Source: Taudactylus pleione | Lineage: Eukaryota > Chordata > Amphibia > Anura > Myobatrachidae | Reading direction: 5' to 3' | Assembly: GCA_031769625.1 (NCBI GenBank) | Contig: JAUIMM010002538.1 | Coordinates: forward strand, 537,001 to 601,000 | Length of the DNA stretch: 64,000 nt | Shown: positions 22,732 through 33,550 of the stretch, in pieces | How the letters are laid out: each line of letters begins with the position of its first letter | Numbering within the stretch: the first letter of the stretch is position 1 | Position numbers and translations under genes: made by a program | Notes under the pieces: generated by a model | Databases searched by the model: none | The model's input: the letters and a program-made list of their open reading frames with translations, nothing else | Told to the model about the DNA's origin: nothing

Positions 22732-24235
22732 GGAGTGTCTATGGAGAGACTCTGCAGGTCAGTGAACCAATGGCATCTGGGCCAAGCAGATGCTATCAGT
22801 ATTACTGTACCACTTTCCTGCTTAACCTTCCTGATGACCCTGGGAAGAAGGGAAAACTGAGGAAATGGATACGCCAGTCTGAAATGCCACCTTACCACCA
22901 GAGTGTCCACAAATTTGGCTGCAAGATCCCTGGTCCTGGAACCGTACCTGGGAACCCTGTGGTTGTGCCTTGAGGCCATGAGGTCTACCTTTGGAAGACC
23001 CCATCTGTTCACTAGGTTCTGAAATACCTGAGGATGAAGAGCCCATTCTCCGGCATGTATATCTTGCAGTCTTGGGAAGTCCGCTTCCCAAATTAGGACT
23101 CCTGGTATGAACTCTGCCGATATTGCCGGGAGGTGACATTCTGCCCAGACCAGAATGTTTGACACTTCCGACATGGCAGCCTGGCTCTGCGTGCCTCCCT
23201 GATGGTTTAGGTAGGCTACTGCGGTGGCGTTGTCCGATTGTACCTGGACAGGACTGCCCTTTAATACTTCCTGAGCCTGAACAAGCGTTCTGAATACTGC
23301 CCTTAGTTCCAGGACATTTATAGACAGAAGACTTTCTCTTGCCGTCCACTTTCCCTGAAAAGTGTGACAACCTGTCACTGCACTCCATCCTCGGAGGCTG
23401 GCATCAGTTGTGAGGAGAACCCAATATGGAATCCAGAATGGGCGACCTTTGTTGAGACGACTTGTCTGCAACCACCAAGACAGGGACAGTCGCACTTCTG
23501 GCAAGAGACTGATGTCTGTGCCTTTATTAGGTGGTACTCCCCTCTCCAGTGAGAGAGGATTAACCTCTGCAAAGGTCTGGAGTGGAACTGAGCGTACTCC
23601 ACCTTGTCGAAAGTCGACACCATGGAACCTAAGACTTGCATTGCTGCATGGATTGATACTGATCAGCTGAGAAGAAGCTTGTGTATCTTCAGCTGAAGAG
23701 CCGCAATCGTGTCCTGTGGCAGATAAATCTTTTGTGCAAGAGAATCCAACCTTGCCCCTAGATGCAACATCTGCTGTACTGGAAGAAGCAATGACTTTTT
23801 CCAATTTACAATCCACCCATGTCTGTGTAGACACGCTACCATCAGTCTGAGATGATGCTGCAACTCTTGTGACGACTGAGCCAATATCAGCAGGTCATCC
23901 AGATACGGCAGAATCCTAATTCCCTGAGGCAGGCCGTTATTACTGCCATGACTTTGGTAAACACCCGAGGGGCCATTGATAAACCAAAAGGTAATGCCTG
24001 AAATTGGAAATGCTCCTGGTAAGACTGCGAACCGCAGGAATTGCTGGTAGGATTGTGCAATTGGCACATGAAGGTATGCATCTTGGATATCCAAGGATAC
24101 CATGAAATCCCCTGGTTCCATGGCCAACACAATCGACCGCAGAGTTTCCATGCGAATCTTGGGCACCCTGATAAACGTGTTGAGACCTTTCAGGTTTAGA
24201 AAAGGCCTGTGAGACCCGTTGTGTTTCTGAATCAA
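22732..24235 (-). pseudogene. DIRS reverse transcriptase / RNase H remnant
   Basis: The reverse transcriptase part (24235-23663) shows FLNLKGLNTFI, SLDIQDAYLHVPI and the catalytic YLDDLL box near 23905-23894. Between them the conserved LPFGLSMAPRVFTK segment is in another frame (about 24132-23887), so two compensating frameshifts interrupt the palm domain. The RNase H part (from 23834) shows TDASLRGW, VLELRAV and SDNATAVAYLNHQGG. The domain after it has KVDLMASRHNHRVPRYGSRT and DTPWPLPPRQDLLIQGP, conserved in DIRS-type pol proteins. It is inactive as it stands. Confidence 0.88.
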
Positions 24236-25643
24236 AAAGAGGTTGGGGTAAGAAGTCTGCTTCCCACCCTGGGATTCCCCAGGGAGAGGCCCGTCCCATC
24301 AAGCTGCAGGTTTGAAGTCTGATCTGACAGCCGGATGTCTGTTTGGCCAGGACTTCCTAGACTGTGGCTACCTATAAGAATTGGCTCTGGCGGAAGACTG
24401 ATCTCTTGCTTTTCCTTGCAGCCGAAAGGTTGACCGCTTAGGTTTAACAGTGGATGCCGAAGGTAGACCAGCCGTTTAGAGGCTGCCACTGTAGCCACAA
24501 TCTTGTCCAACTCTGTGCCAAATAAAATGCCACCTGAGAACGGAAGGGATTCCAGAGCTCTCTTGGATCCTGTATCTGCCTTCCAATAGCTCAGCCAGAG
24601 GGCTCTCTGGGCCACCACTGAAACCGCTGATGCTTTGGAGGATAATATCCCCGCATCTAAAGCTGCCTCTCCCAAGTAGGACGCTGCTTCCTTAACATAG
24701 GAGATGATTGTCAGCTGTTCCCTGGAAGCTTCTGGAAGAGGAATTTCCAGTGTCTTCATTCATTCCTCAATGGCCTTAGAGACCCAACCTGTAGCCATGG
24801 CCGGTCGGGTATATATATTGCTTTAAGAAAGGCTTCAAGTTTCCTATCTGTGGGACAAGTAAGCGAGGAAGCAGAAGGTATAGTCGATGTGGCACTATTA
24901 ACTAGATGTGCCACATGTGCGTCCACTGACGGAGGAACCTCCCATTTAGTGCATTGATCCACTGGAAAGGGGTATAAGGCTTCCACCTTCCTTGTAATAT
25001 GGAATTTCCTATCTGGCAATTTCCATTCTTCCCCCGTGAGATCCGAAAGGTGCTCCGATCTGGGAAATTCAGGTTTTATAACCCTCTGGCGTTATAACCC
25101 TGGAGCCTTTCTTTGCACTGGCTCCTCCTCGTCAATTTTTAGCACAGCCTTGACTGCCATAATTAGATAAGGAACATCTGCAGCTGGAAGACGTTCTTCC
25201 TCGTCTGAGGGTGATTCCTGAGAGGAACCCTGTATCCACCCGGTCGTCAGAAGATGTATCATTCTGATTGAATACATGTCCAACTAGGACTGATGCATCG
25301 GGGGTAAAAACATAGCAGGTTGCAAATTCTGAGAGGGCCCCATCATTGCAGCTGGCCCAGGGCCTGCCAATCTCTCCGCAACCTGTGCCATAATCTGGGA
25401 AAAGGAAGCCATGGGGGGTTCCTGCCCAGAAGCTGGTAAATTTGACAGATGTGGAGACTCCTTGACACAGCAGCCACATAACCCATCCTGTATGAAATCC
25501 TGTGGAGACAACCCTGCTTTACAGGCCATACATGACACCAGCACAGGAGCCTCAGCCACCGGTCTTTCAGCTTCTTTGGACATAATAATATCTCTATTGT
25601 TATACAAAGTCTGAGTACAAATGTGACAATGTTTCACACCCAA
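24232..25643 (-). pseudogene. DIRS gag-like ORF remnants
   Basis: Minus-strand fragments in different frames at 25643-25284, 25283-25092, 25019-24756 and 24759-24232. Recognisable gag-like pieces include TKWEVPPSVDAHVAHLVNSA and RALWLSYWKADTGSKRALES followed by LPFSGGILFG, as in vertebrate DIRS elements. The first part has cysteine pairs (CHIC, CMAC, CGCC) that may be a small zinc-binding region. Several frameshifts and an early stop break the gene. Assignment rests on order and remembered family patterns. Confidence 0.75.
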
Positions 25644-26472
25644 TACACACCTGCCACAGAGGGTTAAATGAGGGGAAACAGCAATGATAGATTATGACTG
25701 TCAGTTATTCATATAAAGGCAGCATAATGCACAGCAGATTTCAAAATAGTCACAGGCAATGCATATAGATACATAGTATGATACATATAATATTACCACA
25801 TGCACCAAGCTCTTTTAGCCACTACCATATAGCCGTACATGACACCAGCACAGGCCTGGCAGTATATTGAGCTCTGTGTAACCTGAACACGGTAGACAGA
25901 GGTATACAGGGAGACTGAGCCAGCCTCCTGAGATCCTAACCACCGAGAGCACCTGAGAGTGGTCTCTGGCTGACTCATATAGAGGGAGGGGCAACCAGGA
26001 GGCGGGAAGTCTTCCTACTGAACCAGTATCCAGGCCGGGGGAGGGGCCGCCAGGGGATAGCATACCTCCCCCTCATGCTGTAAGGATCCACCGGGCACAC
26101 TGACATGGCCGCCGCCATCAGGCCCCTGGCCGTCAGGATCCTTCATGTCCCGGTGGTTTCCACATGGCTCTGCACAACAACGTCCTCTGGCGGGTCTCCT
26201 ATCGCCGGAGGCACGGACTGTAACCCACCCCCTGTCAGCGGCCACAGGGAACCCCTTACGTGCCGTCCCAAATTTTTTCCGGTTGCAGTCCTGGGCTGGG
26301 TAGGCCCGCCATAAGTACTAGCCTGACGCTGGAGTTGAGGCCCGGCGGCTGCACGATCCTCTATATAGATGCTAAGCTGCTCCAGGTCTCCCCTCCGTCA
26401 GCCACGCGCTGCCACTCAGAGAAAAAAGAAAGAAAACCTTCTCTGGTGGCTGCTCCTGCACCAAACAGCAAC

Positions 26473-26615
26473 AACTGACTTCCTGTAGCCAGGGGCGGGG
26501 TATGTATGCAGGAGGATGACCCAGTGCATCCTGGGAGCTAAGGCTTGTTGACTGTTTGGTGCCTGGATCACTCCAGCTACATCCACCAAGGCCATTTCTG
26601 TGGACCCTATGGACC
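26473..26615 (-). repeat. DIRS right inverted terminal repeat
   Basis: On the minus strand it reads GGTCCATAGGGTCCACAGAA and continues through CACCAAACAGTCAACAAGCC and CCCCGCCCCTGGCTACAGGA, parallel to the left repeat. In element orientation this is the 5' end. Confidence 0.85.
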
Positions 26616-26720
26616 CCAAAGAAGAAAAGCTCCTAGCTTTATTGATTCGTGAGTCCCACCTGCGATTGCCTGGCTGGGCTAAACCATATGATTTTGCGGG
26701 CCGGACATTCCCCATCCCTG

Positions 26721-28640
26721 CTCTATTGGATGTGTACAGTCTGCTGGGTGCTGTATCCTGTATTGGATGTGTACAGTCTGCTGGGTGCTGTAGTCTCTAT
26801 TGGATGTGTACAGTCTGCTGGGTACTGTATCCTATATTGGATGTGTACAGTCTGCTGGGTGCTGTATCCTATATTGGATGTGTACAGTCTGCTGGGTGCT
26901 GTATCCTATATTGGATGTGTACAGTCTGCTGGGTGCTGTATCCTGTATTGGATGTGTACAATCTGCTGGGTGCTGTATCCTGTATTGGATGTGTACAGTC
27001 TGCTGGGTGCTGTAGTCTCTATTGGATGTGTACAGTCTGCTGGGTGCTGTATCCTGTATTGGATGTGTACAGTCTGCTGGGTGCTGTATCCTGTATTGGA
27101 TGTGTACAGTCTGCTGGGTGCTGTAGTCTCTATTGGATGTGTACAGTCTGCTGGGTGCTGTATCCCGTATTGGATGTGTACAGACTGCTGGGTGCTGTAT
27201 CCTATATTGGATATGTACAGACTGCTGGGTGCTGTATCCTATATTGGATGTGTACAATCTGCTGGGTGCTGTATCCTATATTGGATGTGTACAGTCTGCT
27301 GGGTGCTGTAGTCTCTATTGGATGTGTACAGTCTGCTGGGTACTGTATCCTATATTGGATGTGTACAGTCTGCTGGGTGCTGTATCCTGTATTTGATGTG
27401 TACAATCTGCTGGGTGCTGTATCCTGTATTGGATGTGTACAGTCTGCTGGGTGCTGTAGTCTCTATTGGATGTGTACAGTCTGCTGGGTGCTGTATCCTG
27501 TATTGGATGTGTACAGTCTGCTGGGTGCTGTATCCTGTATTGGATGTGTACAGTCTGCTGGGTGCTGTATCCTGTATTGGATGTGTACAGTCTGCTGGGT
27601 GCTGTATCCTGTATTGGATGTGTACAGTCTGCTGGGTGCTGTAGTCTCTATTGGATGTGTACAGTCTGCTGGGTGCTGTAGTCTCTATTGGATGTGTACA
27701 GTCTGCTGGGTGCTGTATCCTGTATTGGATGTGTACAGTCTGCTGGGTGCTGTATCCTGTATTGGATGTGTACAGTCTGCTGGGTGCTGTAGTCTCTATT
27801 GGATGTGTACAGTCTGCTGGGTGCTGTATCCTGTATTGGATGTGTACAGTCTGCTGGGTGCTGTATCCTGTATTGGATGTATACAGTCTGCTGGGTGCTG
27901 TATCCTGTATTGGCTGTGTACAGTCTGCTGGGTGCTGTATCCTATATTGGATGTGTACAGTCTGCTGGGTGCTGTATCCTATTTTGGATGTGTACAGTCT
28001 GCTGGGTGCTGTATCCTGTATTGGATGTGTACAGTTGCTGGGTGCTGTATCCTATATTGGATGTGTACAGTCTGCTGGGTGCTGTATCCTATATTGGATG
28101 TGTACAGTCTGCTGGGTGCTGTATCCTGTATTGGATGTGTACAGTCTGCTGGGTGCTGTAGTCTCTATTGGATCTGTACAGTCTGCTGGGTGCTGTATCC
28201 TGTATTGGATGTGTACAGTCTGCTGGGTGCTGTATCCTGTATTGGATGTGTACAGTCTGCTGGGTGCTGTATCCTGTATTGGATGTGTACAGTCTGCTGG
28301 GTGCTGTATCCTGTATTGGATGTGTACAGTCTGCTGGGTGCTGTATCCTATATTGGATGTGTACAGTCTGCTGGGTGCTGTATCCTATATTGGATGTGTA
28401 CAGTCTGCTGGGTGCTGTATCCTATATTGGATGTGTACAATCTGCTGGGTGCTGTATCCTGTATTGGATGTGTACAGTCTGCTGGGTGCTGTATCCTATA
28501 TTGGATGTGTACAGTCTGCTGGGTGCTGTTTCCTGTATTGGATGTGTACAATCTGCTGGGTGCTGTTTCCTGTATTGGATGTGTACAATCTGCTGGGTGC
28601 TGTATCCTATATTGGATGTGTACAATCTGCTGGGTGCAGT
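26721..28640. repeat. 37-bp tandem repeat array, about 52 copies
   Basis: Unit TATTGGATGTGTACAGTCTG plus CTGGGTGCTGTATCCTG, with recurring variants (GTAGTCTCTATTGG, CCTATATTGG, ACAATCTG). All three + frames of a 37-bp cycle are free of stops, so each frame yields the same 37-residue repeat after three units. The long cysteine-rich ORFs at 26600-28751 are artefacts of this. The array starts directly at the hAT target duplication. Confidence 0.97.
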
Positions 28641-31600
28641 ATTCTCTTTAATATGTGTGTGTACAGTCTACTTGGTGGTATAGTCTATAAGATGTGTGTG
28701 TACAGTCTGCTGGTTGCTGTAGTCTCTATAGGATATGTGTGTACAGTCTGATTGGTGCTGTAGTCTCTAGGATGTGTGTGTACAGTTTGCTGGTTGCTGT
28801 AGTCTCTAGGATATGTGTGTACAGTCTGATTGGTGCTGTAGTCTCTATAGGATATGTGTGTACAGTCTGGTTGGTTCCGTAGTCTGTATAGGATGTATGT
28901 GGACAGTCTGGTTGGTGCTGTAGTCTGTATAGGATGTATGTGTACAGTCTGATTGCTGCTGTAGTCTGTATAGGATGTATGTGTACAGTCTGGTTGGTTC
29001 CGTAGTCTGTATAGGATGTGTGTGTGTACAGTCTGGTTGGTGCTGTAGTCTCTATAGGATGTGTGTGTACAGTCTGGTTGGTGCTGTAGTCTCTATAGGA
29101 TATGTGTGTACAGTCTGGTTGGTGCTGTAGTCTCTATAGGATATGTGTGTACAGTCTGGTTGGTGCTGTAGTCTCTATAGGATATGTGTGTACAGTCTGG
29201 TTGGTGCTGTAGTCTGTATAATGTGTGTGTACAGTCTGGTTGGTGCTGTAGTCTCTATAGGATATGTGTGTACAGTCTGGTTGGTGCTGTAGTCTCTATA
29301 GGATATGTGTGTACAGTCTGATTGGTGCAGTAGACTGTATAGGATGTGTGTGTACAGTGTGCTGGTTGCTGTAGTCTCTAGGATATGTGTGTACAGTCTG
29401 GTTGGTACTGTAGTCTGTATTGGATATGTGTGTACAGTCTGGTTGGTACTGTAGTCTCTATAGGATGTGTGTACAGTCTGGTGCTGTAGTCTGTATAGGA
29501 TGTATGTGTACAGTCTGATTGGTGCTGTAGTCTGTATAATGTGTGTGTACAGTCTGGTTGGTGCTGTAGTCTGTATAGGATGTATGTGTACAGTCTGATT
29601 GGTGCTGTAGTCTGTATAATGTGTGTGTACAGTCTGGTTGGTGCTGTAGTCTGTATAATGTGTGTGTACAGTCTGGTTGGTGCTGTAGTCTCTATAGGAT
29701 ATGTGTACAGTCTGGTTGGTGCTGTAGTCTCTATAGGATGTGTGTACAGTCTGATTGGTGCTGTAGTCTGTATAATGTGTGTGTACAGTCTGGTTGGTGC
29801 TGTAGTCTCTATAGGATGTATGTGTACAGTCTGCTGGTTGCTGTAGTCTCTAGGATATGTGTGTACAGTCTGCTGGTTGCTGTAGTCTCTAGGATATGTG
29901 TGTACAGTCTGCTGGTTGCTGTAGTCTCTAGGATATGTGTGTACAGTCTGCTGGTTGCTGTAGTCTCTATAGGATGTGTGTACAGTCTGGTTGGTGCTGT
30001 AGTCTGTATAGGATGTATGTGTACAGTCTGGTTGGTGCTGTAGTCTCTATAGGATGTATGTGTACAGTCTGCTGGTTGCTGTAGTCTCTATAGGATGTGT
30101 GTACAGTCTGGTTGGTGCTGTAGTCTGTATAGGATGTGTGTGTACAGTCTGCTGGTTGCTGTAGTCTCTATAGGATGTGTGTACAGTCTGCTGGTTGCTG
30201 TAGTCTCTAGGATATGTGTGTACAGTCTGCTGGTTGCTGTAGTCTCTATAGGATGTGTGTACAGTCTGGTTGGTGCTGTAGTCTGTATAGGATGTGTGTG
30301 TACAGTCTGCTGGTTGCTGTAGTCTCTATAGGATGTGTGTGTACAGTCTGGTGCTGTAGTCTGTATAATGTGTGTGTACAGTCTGGTGCTGTAGTCTGTA
30401 TAATGTGTGTGTACAGTCTGGTTGGTGCTGTAGTCTGTATAATGTGTGTGTACAGTCTGGTTGGTGCTGTAGTCTGTATAGGATGTATGTGTACAGTCTG
30501 ATTGGTGCTGTAGTCTGTATAATGTGTGTGTACAGTCTGGTTGGTGCTGTAGTCTGTATAATGTGTGTGTACAGTCTGGTTGGTGCTGTAGTCTCTATAG
30601 GATATGTGTACAGTCTGGTTGGTGCTGTAGTCTCTATAGGATGTGTGTACAGTCTGGTTGGTGCTGTAGTCTCTATAGGATGTATGTGTACAGTCTGCTG
30701 GTTGCTGTAGTCTCTAGGATATGTGTGTACAGTCTGCTGGTTGCTGTAGTCTCTAGGATATGTGTGTACAGTCTGCTGGTTGCTGTAGTCTCTATAGGAT
30801 GTGTGTACAGTCTGGTTGGTGCTGTAGTCTGTATAGGATGTGTGTGTACAGTCTGCTGGTTGCTGTAGTCTGTATAGGATGTGTGTGTACAGTCTGCTGG
30901 TTGCTGTAGTCTCTATAGGATGTGTGTGTACAGTCTGGTGCTGTAGTCTGTATAATGTGTGTGTACAGTCTGATTGGTGCTGTAGTCTGTATAATGTGTG
31001 TGTACAGTCTGGTTGGTGCTGTAGTCTGTATAATGTGTGTGTACAGTCTGGTTGGTGCTGTAGTCTGTATAGGATGTATGTGTACAGTCTGATTGGTGCT
31101 GTAGTCTGTATAATGTGTGTGTACAGTCTGGTTGGTGCTGTAGTCTGTATAATGTGTGTGTACAGTCTGGTTGGTGCTGTAGTCTCTATAGGATATGTGT
31201 ACAGTCTGGTTGGTGCTGTAGTCTCTATAGGATGTGTGTACAGTCTGGTTGGTGCTGTAGTCTCTATAGGATGTATGTGTACAGTCTGCTGGTTGCTGTA
31301 GTCTCTAGGATATGTGTGTACAGTCTGCTGGTTGCTGTACTCTCTAGGATATGTGTGTACAGTCTGCTGGTTGCTGTAGTCTCTATAGGATGTGTGTACA
31401 GTCTGGTTGGTGCTGTAGTCTGTATAGGATGTATGTGTACAGTCTGGTTGGTGCTGTAGTCTCTATAGGATATGTGTGTACAGTCTGCTGGTTGCTGTAG
31501 TCTCTAGGATATGTGTGTACAGTCTGCTGGTTGCTGTAGTCTGTATAGGATATGTGTACAGTCTGGTTGGTGCTGTAGTCTCTATAGGATATGTGTACAG

Positions 31601-31909
31601 TCTGGTTGGTGCTGTAGTCTCTATAGGATGTGTGTACAGTCTGGTTGGTGCTGTAGTCTCTATAGGATGTATGTGTACAGTCTGCTGGTTGCTGTAGTCT
31701 CTAGGATATGTGTGTACAGTCTGCTGGTTGCTGTAGTCTCTAGGATATGTGTGTACAGTCTGCTGGTTGCTGTAGTCTCTATAGGATGTGTGTACAGTCT
31801 GGTTGGTGCTGTAGTCTGTATAGGATGTGTGTGTACAGTCTGGTTGGTGCTGTAGTCTCTATAGGATGTATGTGTACAGTCTGCTGGTTGCTGTAGTCTC
31901 TATAGGATG
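28641..31909. repeat. Mixed 35-41-bp repeats derived from the 37-bp unit
   Basis: Units keep GTACAGTCTG and GTGCTGTAGTCT but replace TATTGGATG with TATAGGATGTGTGT or TATAATGTGTGT, and CTGGGTGCTG with GTTGGTGCTG, CTGGTTGCTG or ATTGGTGCTG. Several short multi-unit blocks recur: the GGATGTATGTGTACAGTCTG-ATTGG marker lies at 29578, 30481 and 31072 (spacings 903 and 591 bp). This is an older, more diverse zone than the flanking homogeneous arrays. Confidence 0.93.
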
Positions 31910-33550
31910 TGTGTACAGTCTGGTTGGTGCTGTAGTCTGTATAATGTGTGTGTACAGTCTGATTGGTGCTGTAGTCTGTATAATGTGTGTGTACAGTCTG
32001 GTTGGTGCTGTAGTCTGTATAATGTGTGTGTACAGTCTGGTTGGTGCTGTAGTCTGTATAATGTGTGTGTACAGTCTGGTTGGTGCTGTAGTCTGTATAA
32101 TGTGTGTGTACAGTCTGGTTGGTGCTGTAGTCTGTATAATGTGTGTGTACAGTCTGGTTGGTGCTGTAGTCTGTATAATGTGTGTGTACAGTCTGGTTGG
32201 TGCTGTAGTCTGTATAATGTGTGTGTACAGTCTGGTTGGTGCTGTAGTCTGTATAATGTGTGTGTACAGTCTGGTTGGTGCTGTAGTCTGTATAATGTGT
32301 GTGTACAGTCTGGTTGGTGCTGTAGTCTGTATAATGTGTGTGTACAGTCTGGTTGGTGCTGTAGTCTGTATAATGTGTGTGTACAGTCTGGTTGGTGCTG
32401 TAGTCTGTATAATGTGTGTGTACAGTCTGGTTGGTGCTGTAGTCTGTATAATGTGTGTGTACAGTCTGGTTGGTGCTGTAGTCTGTATAATGTATGTGTA
32501 CAGTCTGGTTGGTGCTGTAGTCTGTATAATGTATGTGTACAGTCTGGTTGGTGCTGTAGTCTGTATAGGATGTATGTGTACAGTCTGGTTGGTGCTGTAG
32601 TCTGTATAATGTGTGTGTACAGTCTGGTTGGTGCTGTAGTCTGTATAATGTGTGTGTACAGTCTGGTTGGTGCTGTAGTCTGTATAATGTGTGTGTACAG
32701 TCTGGTTGGTGCTGTAGTCTGTATAATGTGTGTGTACAGTCTGGTTGGTGCTGTAGTCTGTATAATGTGTGTGTACAGTCTGGTTGGTGCTGTAGTCTGT
32801 ATAATGTGTGTGTACAGTCTGGTTGGTGCTGTAGTCTGTATAATGTGTGTGTACAGTCTGGTTGGTGCTGTAGTCTGTATAATGTGTGTGTACAGTCTGG
32901 TTGGTGCTGTAGTCTGTATAATGTGTGTGTACAGTCTGGTTGGTGCTGTAGTCTGTATAATGTGTGTGTACAGTCTGGTTGGTGCTGTAGTCTGTATAAT
33001 GTGTGTGTACAGTCTGGTTGGTGCTGTAGTCTGTATAATGTGTGTGTACAGTCTGGTTGGTGCTGTAGTCTGTATAATGTGTGTGTACAGTCTGGTTGGT
33101 GCTGTAGTCTGTATAATGTGTGTGTACAGTCTGGTTGGTGCTGTAGTCTGTGTAATGTGTGTGTACAGTCTGGTTGGTGCTGTAGTCTGTATAATGTGTG
33201 TGTACAGTCTGGTTGGTGCTGTAGTCTGTATAATGTGTGTGTACAGTCTGGTTGGTGCTGTAGTCTGTATAATGTGTGTGTACAGTCTGGTTGGTGCTGT
33301 AGTCTGTATAATGTGTGTGTACAGTCTGGTTGGTGCTGTAGTCTGTATAATGTGTGTGTACAGTCTGGTTGGTGCTGTAGTCTGTATAATGTGTGTGTAC
33401 AGTCTGGTTGGTGCTGTAGTCTGTATAATGTGTGTGTACAGTCTGGTTGGTGCTGTAGTCTGTATAATGTGTGTGTACAGTCTGGTTGGTGCTGTAGTCT
33501 GTATAATGTATGTGTACAGTCTGGTTGGTGCTGTAGTCTGTATAGGATGT
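31910..33550. repeat. Homogeneous 39-bp tandem repeat block, about 42 copies
   Basis: Almost identical copies of GTACAGTCTGGTTGGTGCTG plus TAGTCTGTATAATGTGTGT. One TGTAATG variant near 33150 and a few ATGTATGT variants are the only changes. The unit is 13 codons long without stops, giving ORFs that repeat MCVYSLVGAVVCI. The uniformity suggests a recent burst. Confidence 0.96.

Larger units (their letters stand above)
21213..26627 (-). mobile_element. DIRS-like tyrosine-recombinase retrotransposon, decayed
   Basis: About 5.4 kb in minus orientation, inserted in the hAT element. Gene order from right to left is gag-like, reverse transcriptase/RNase H with a following conserved domain, then tyrosine recombinase. 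Inverted terminal repeats lie at 21241-21380 and 26473-26615 and share GGTCCATAGGGTCC, CACCAAACAGTCAAC and CCCCGCCCCTGGCTACAGG. An internal complementary region at 21541-21608 pairs with both ends. These are the hallmarks of DIRS1-type elements. All genes carry frameshifts, so it is inactive. Exact outer ends are uncertain by about 20 bp because DIRS elements make no target duplication. Confidence 0.9.
20938..26720. mobile_element. Non-autonomous hAT element, split by a DIRS insertion
   Basis: The left end CAGGGCTGGGGAACCTTTTT and the right end (reverse complement CAGGGATGGGGAATGTCCGG) are inverted ends typical of hAT elements. Both sides carry the same 8-bp target duplication CTCTATTG, at 20930-20937 and 26721-26728. 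Removing the DIRS sequence leaves only about 260 bp on the left and about 90 bp on the right, so this is a short non-autonomous hAT with no transposase. The left arm also holds a GC-rich stretch (GGAGGGGGCGGGGCCACAGT). Confidence 0.85.

Noticed and set aside
26600..28751. Cysteine-rich repeat protein ORFs (683 and 366 residues)
   Set aside because: They come from the 37-bp array, where every frame is open. The 5' end of the longest is DIRS terminal and hAT sequence.
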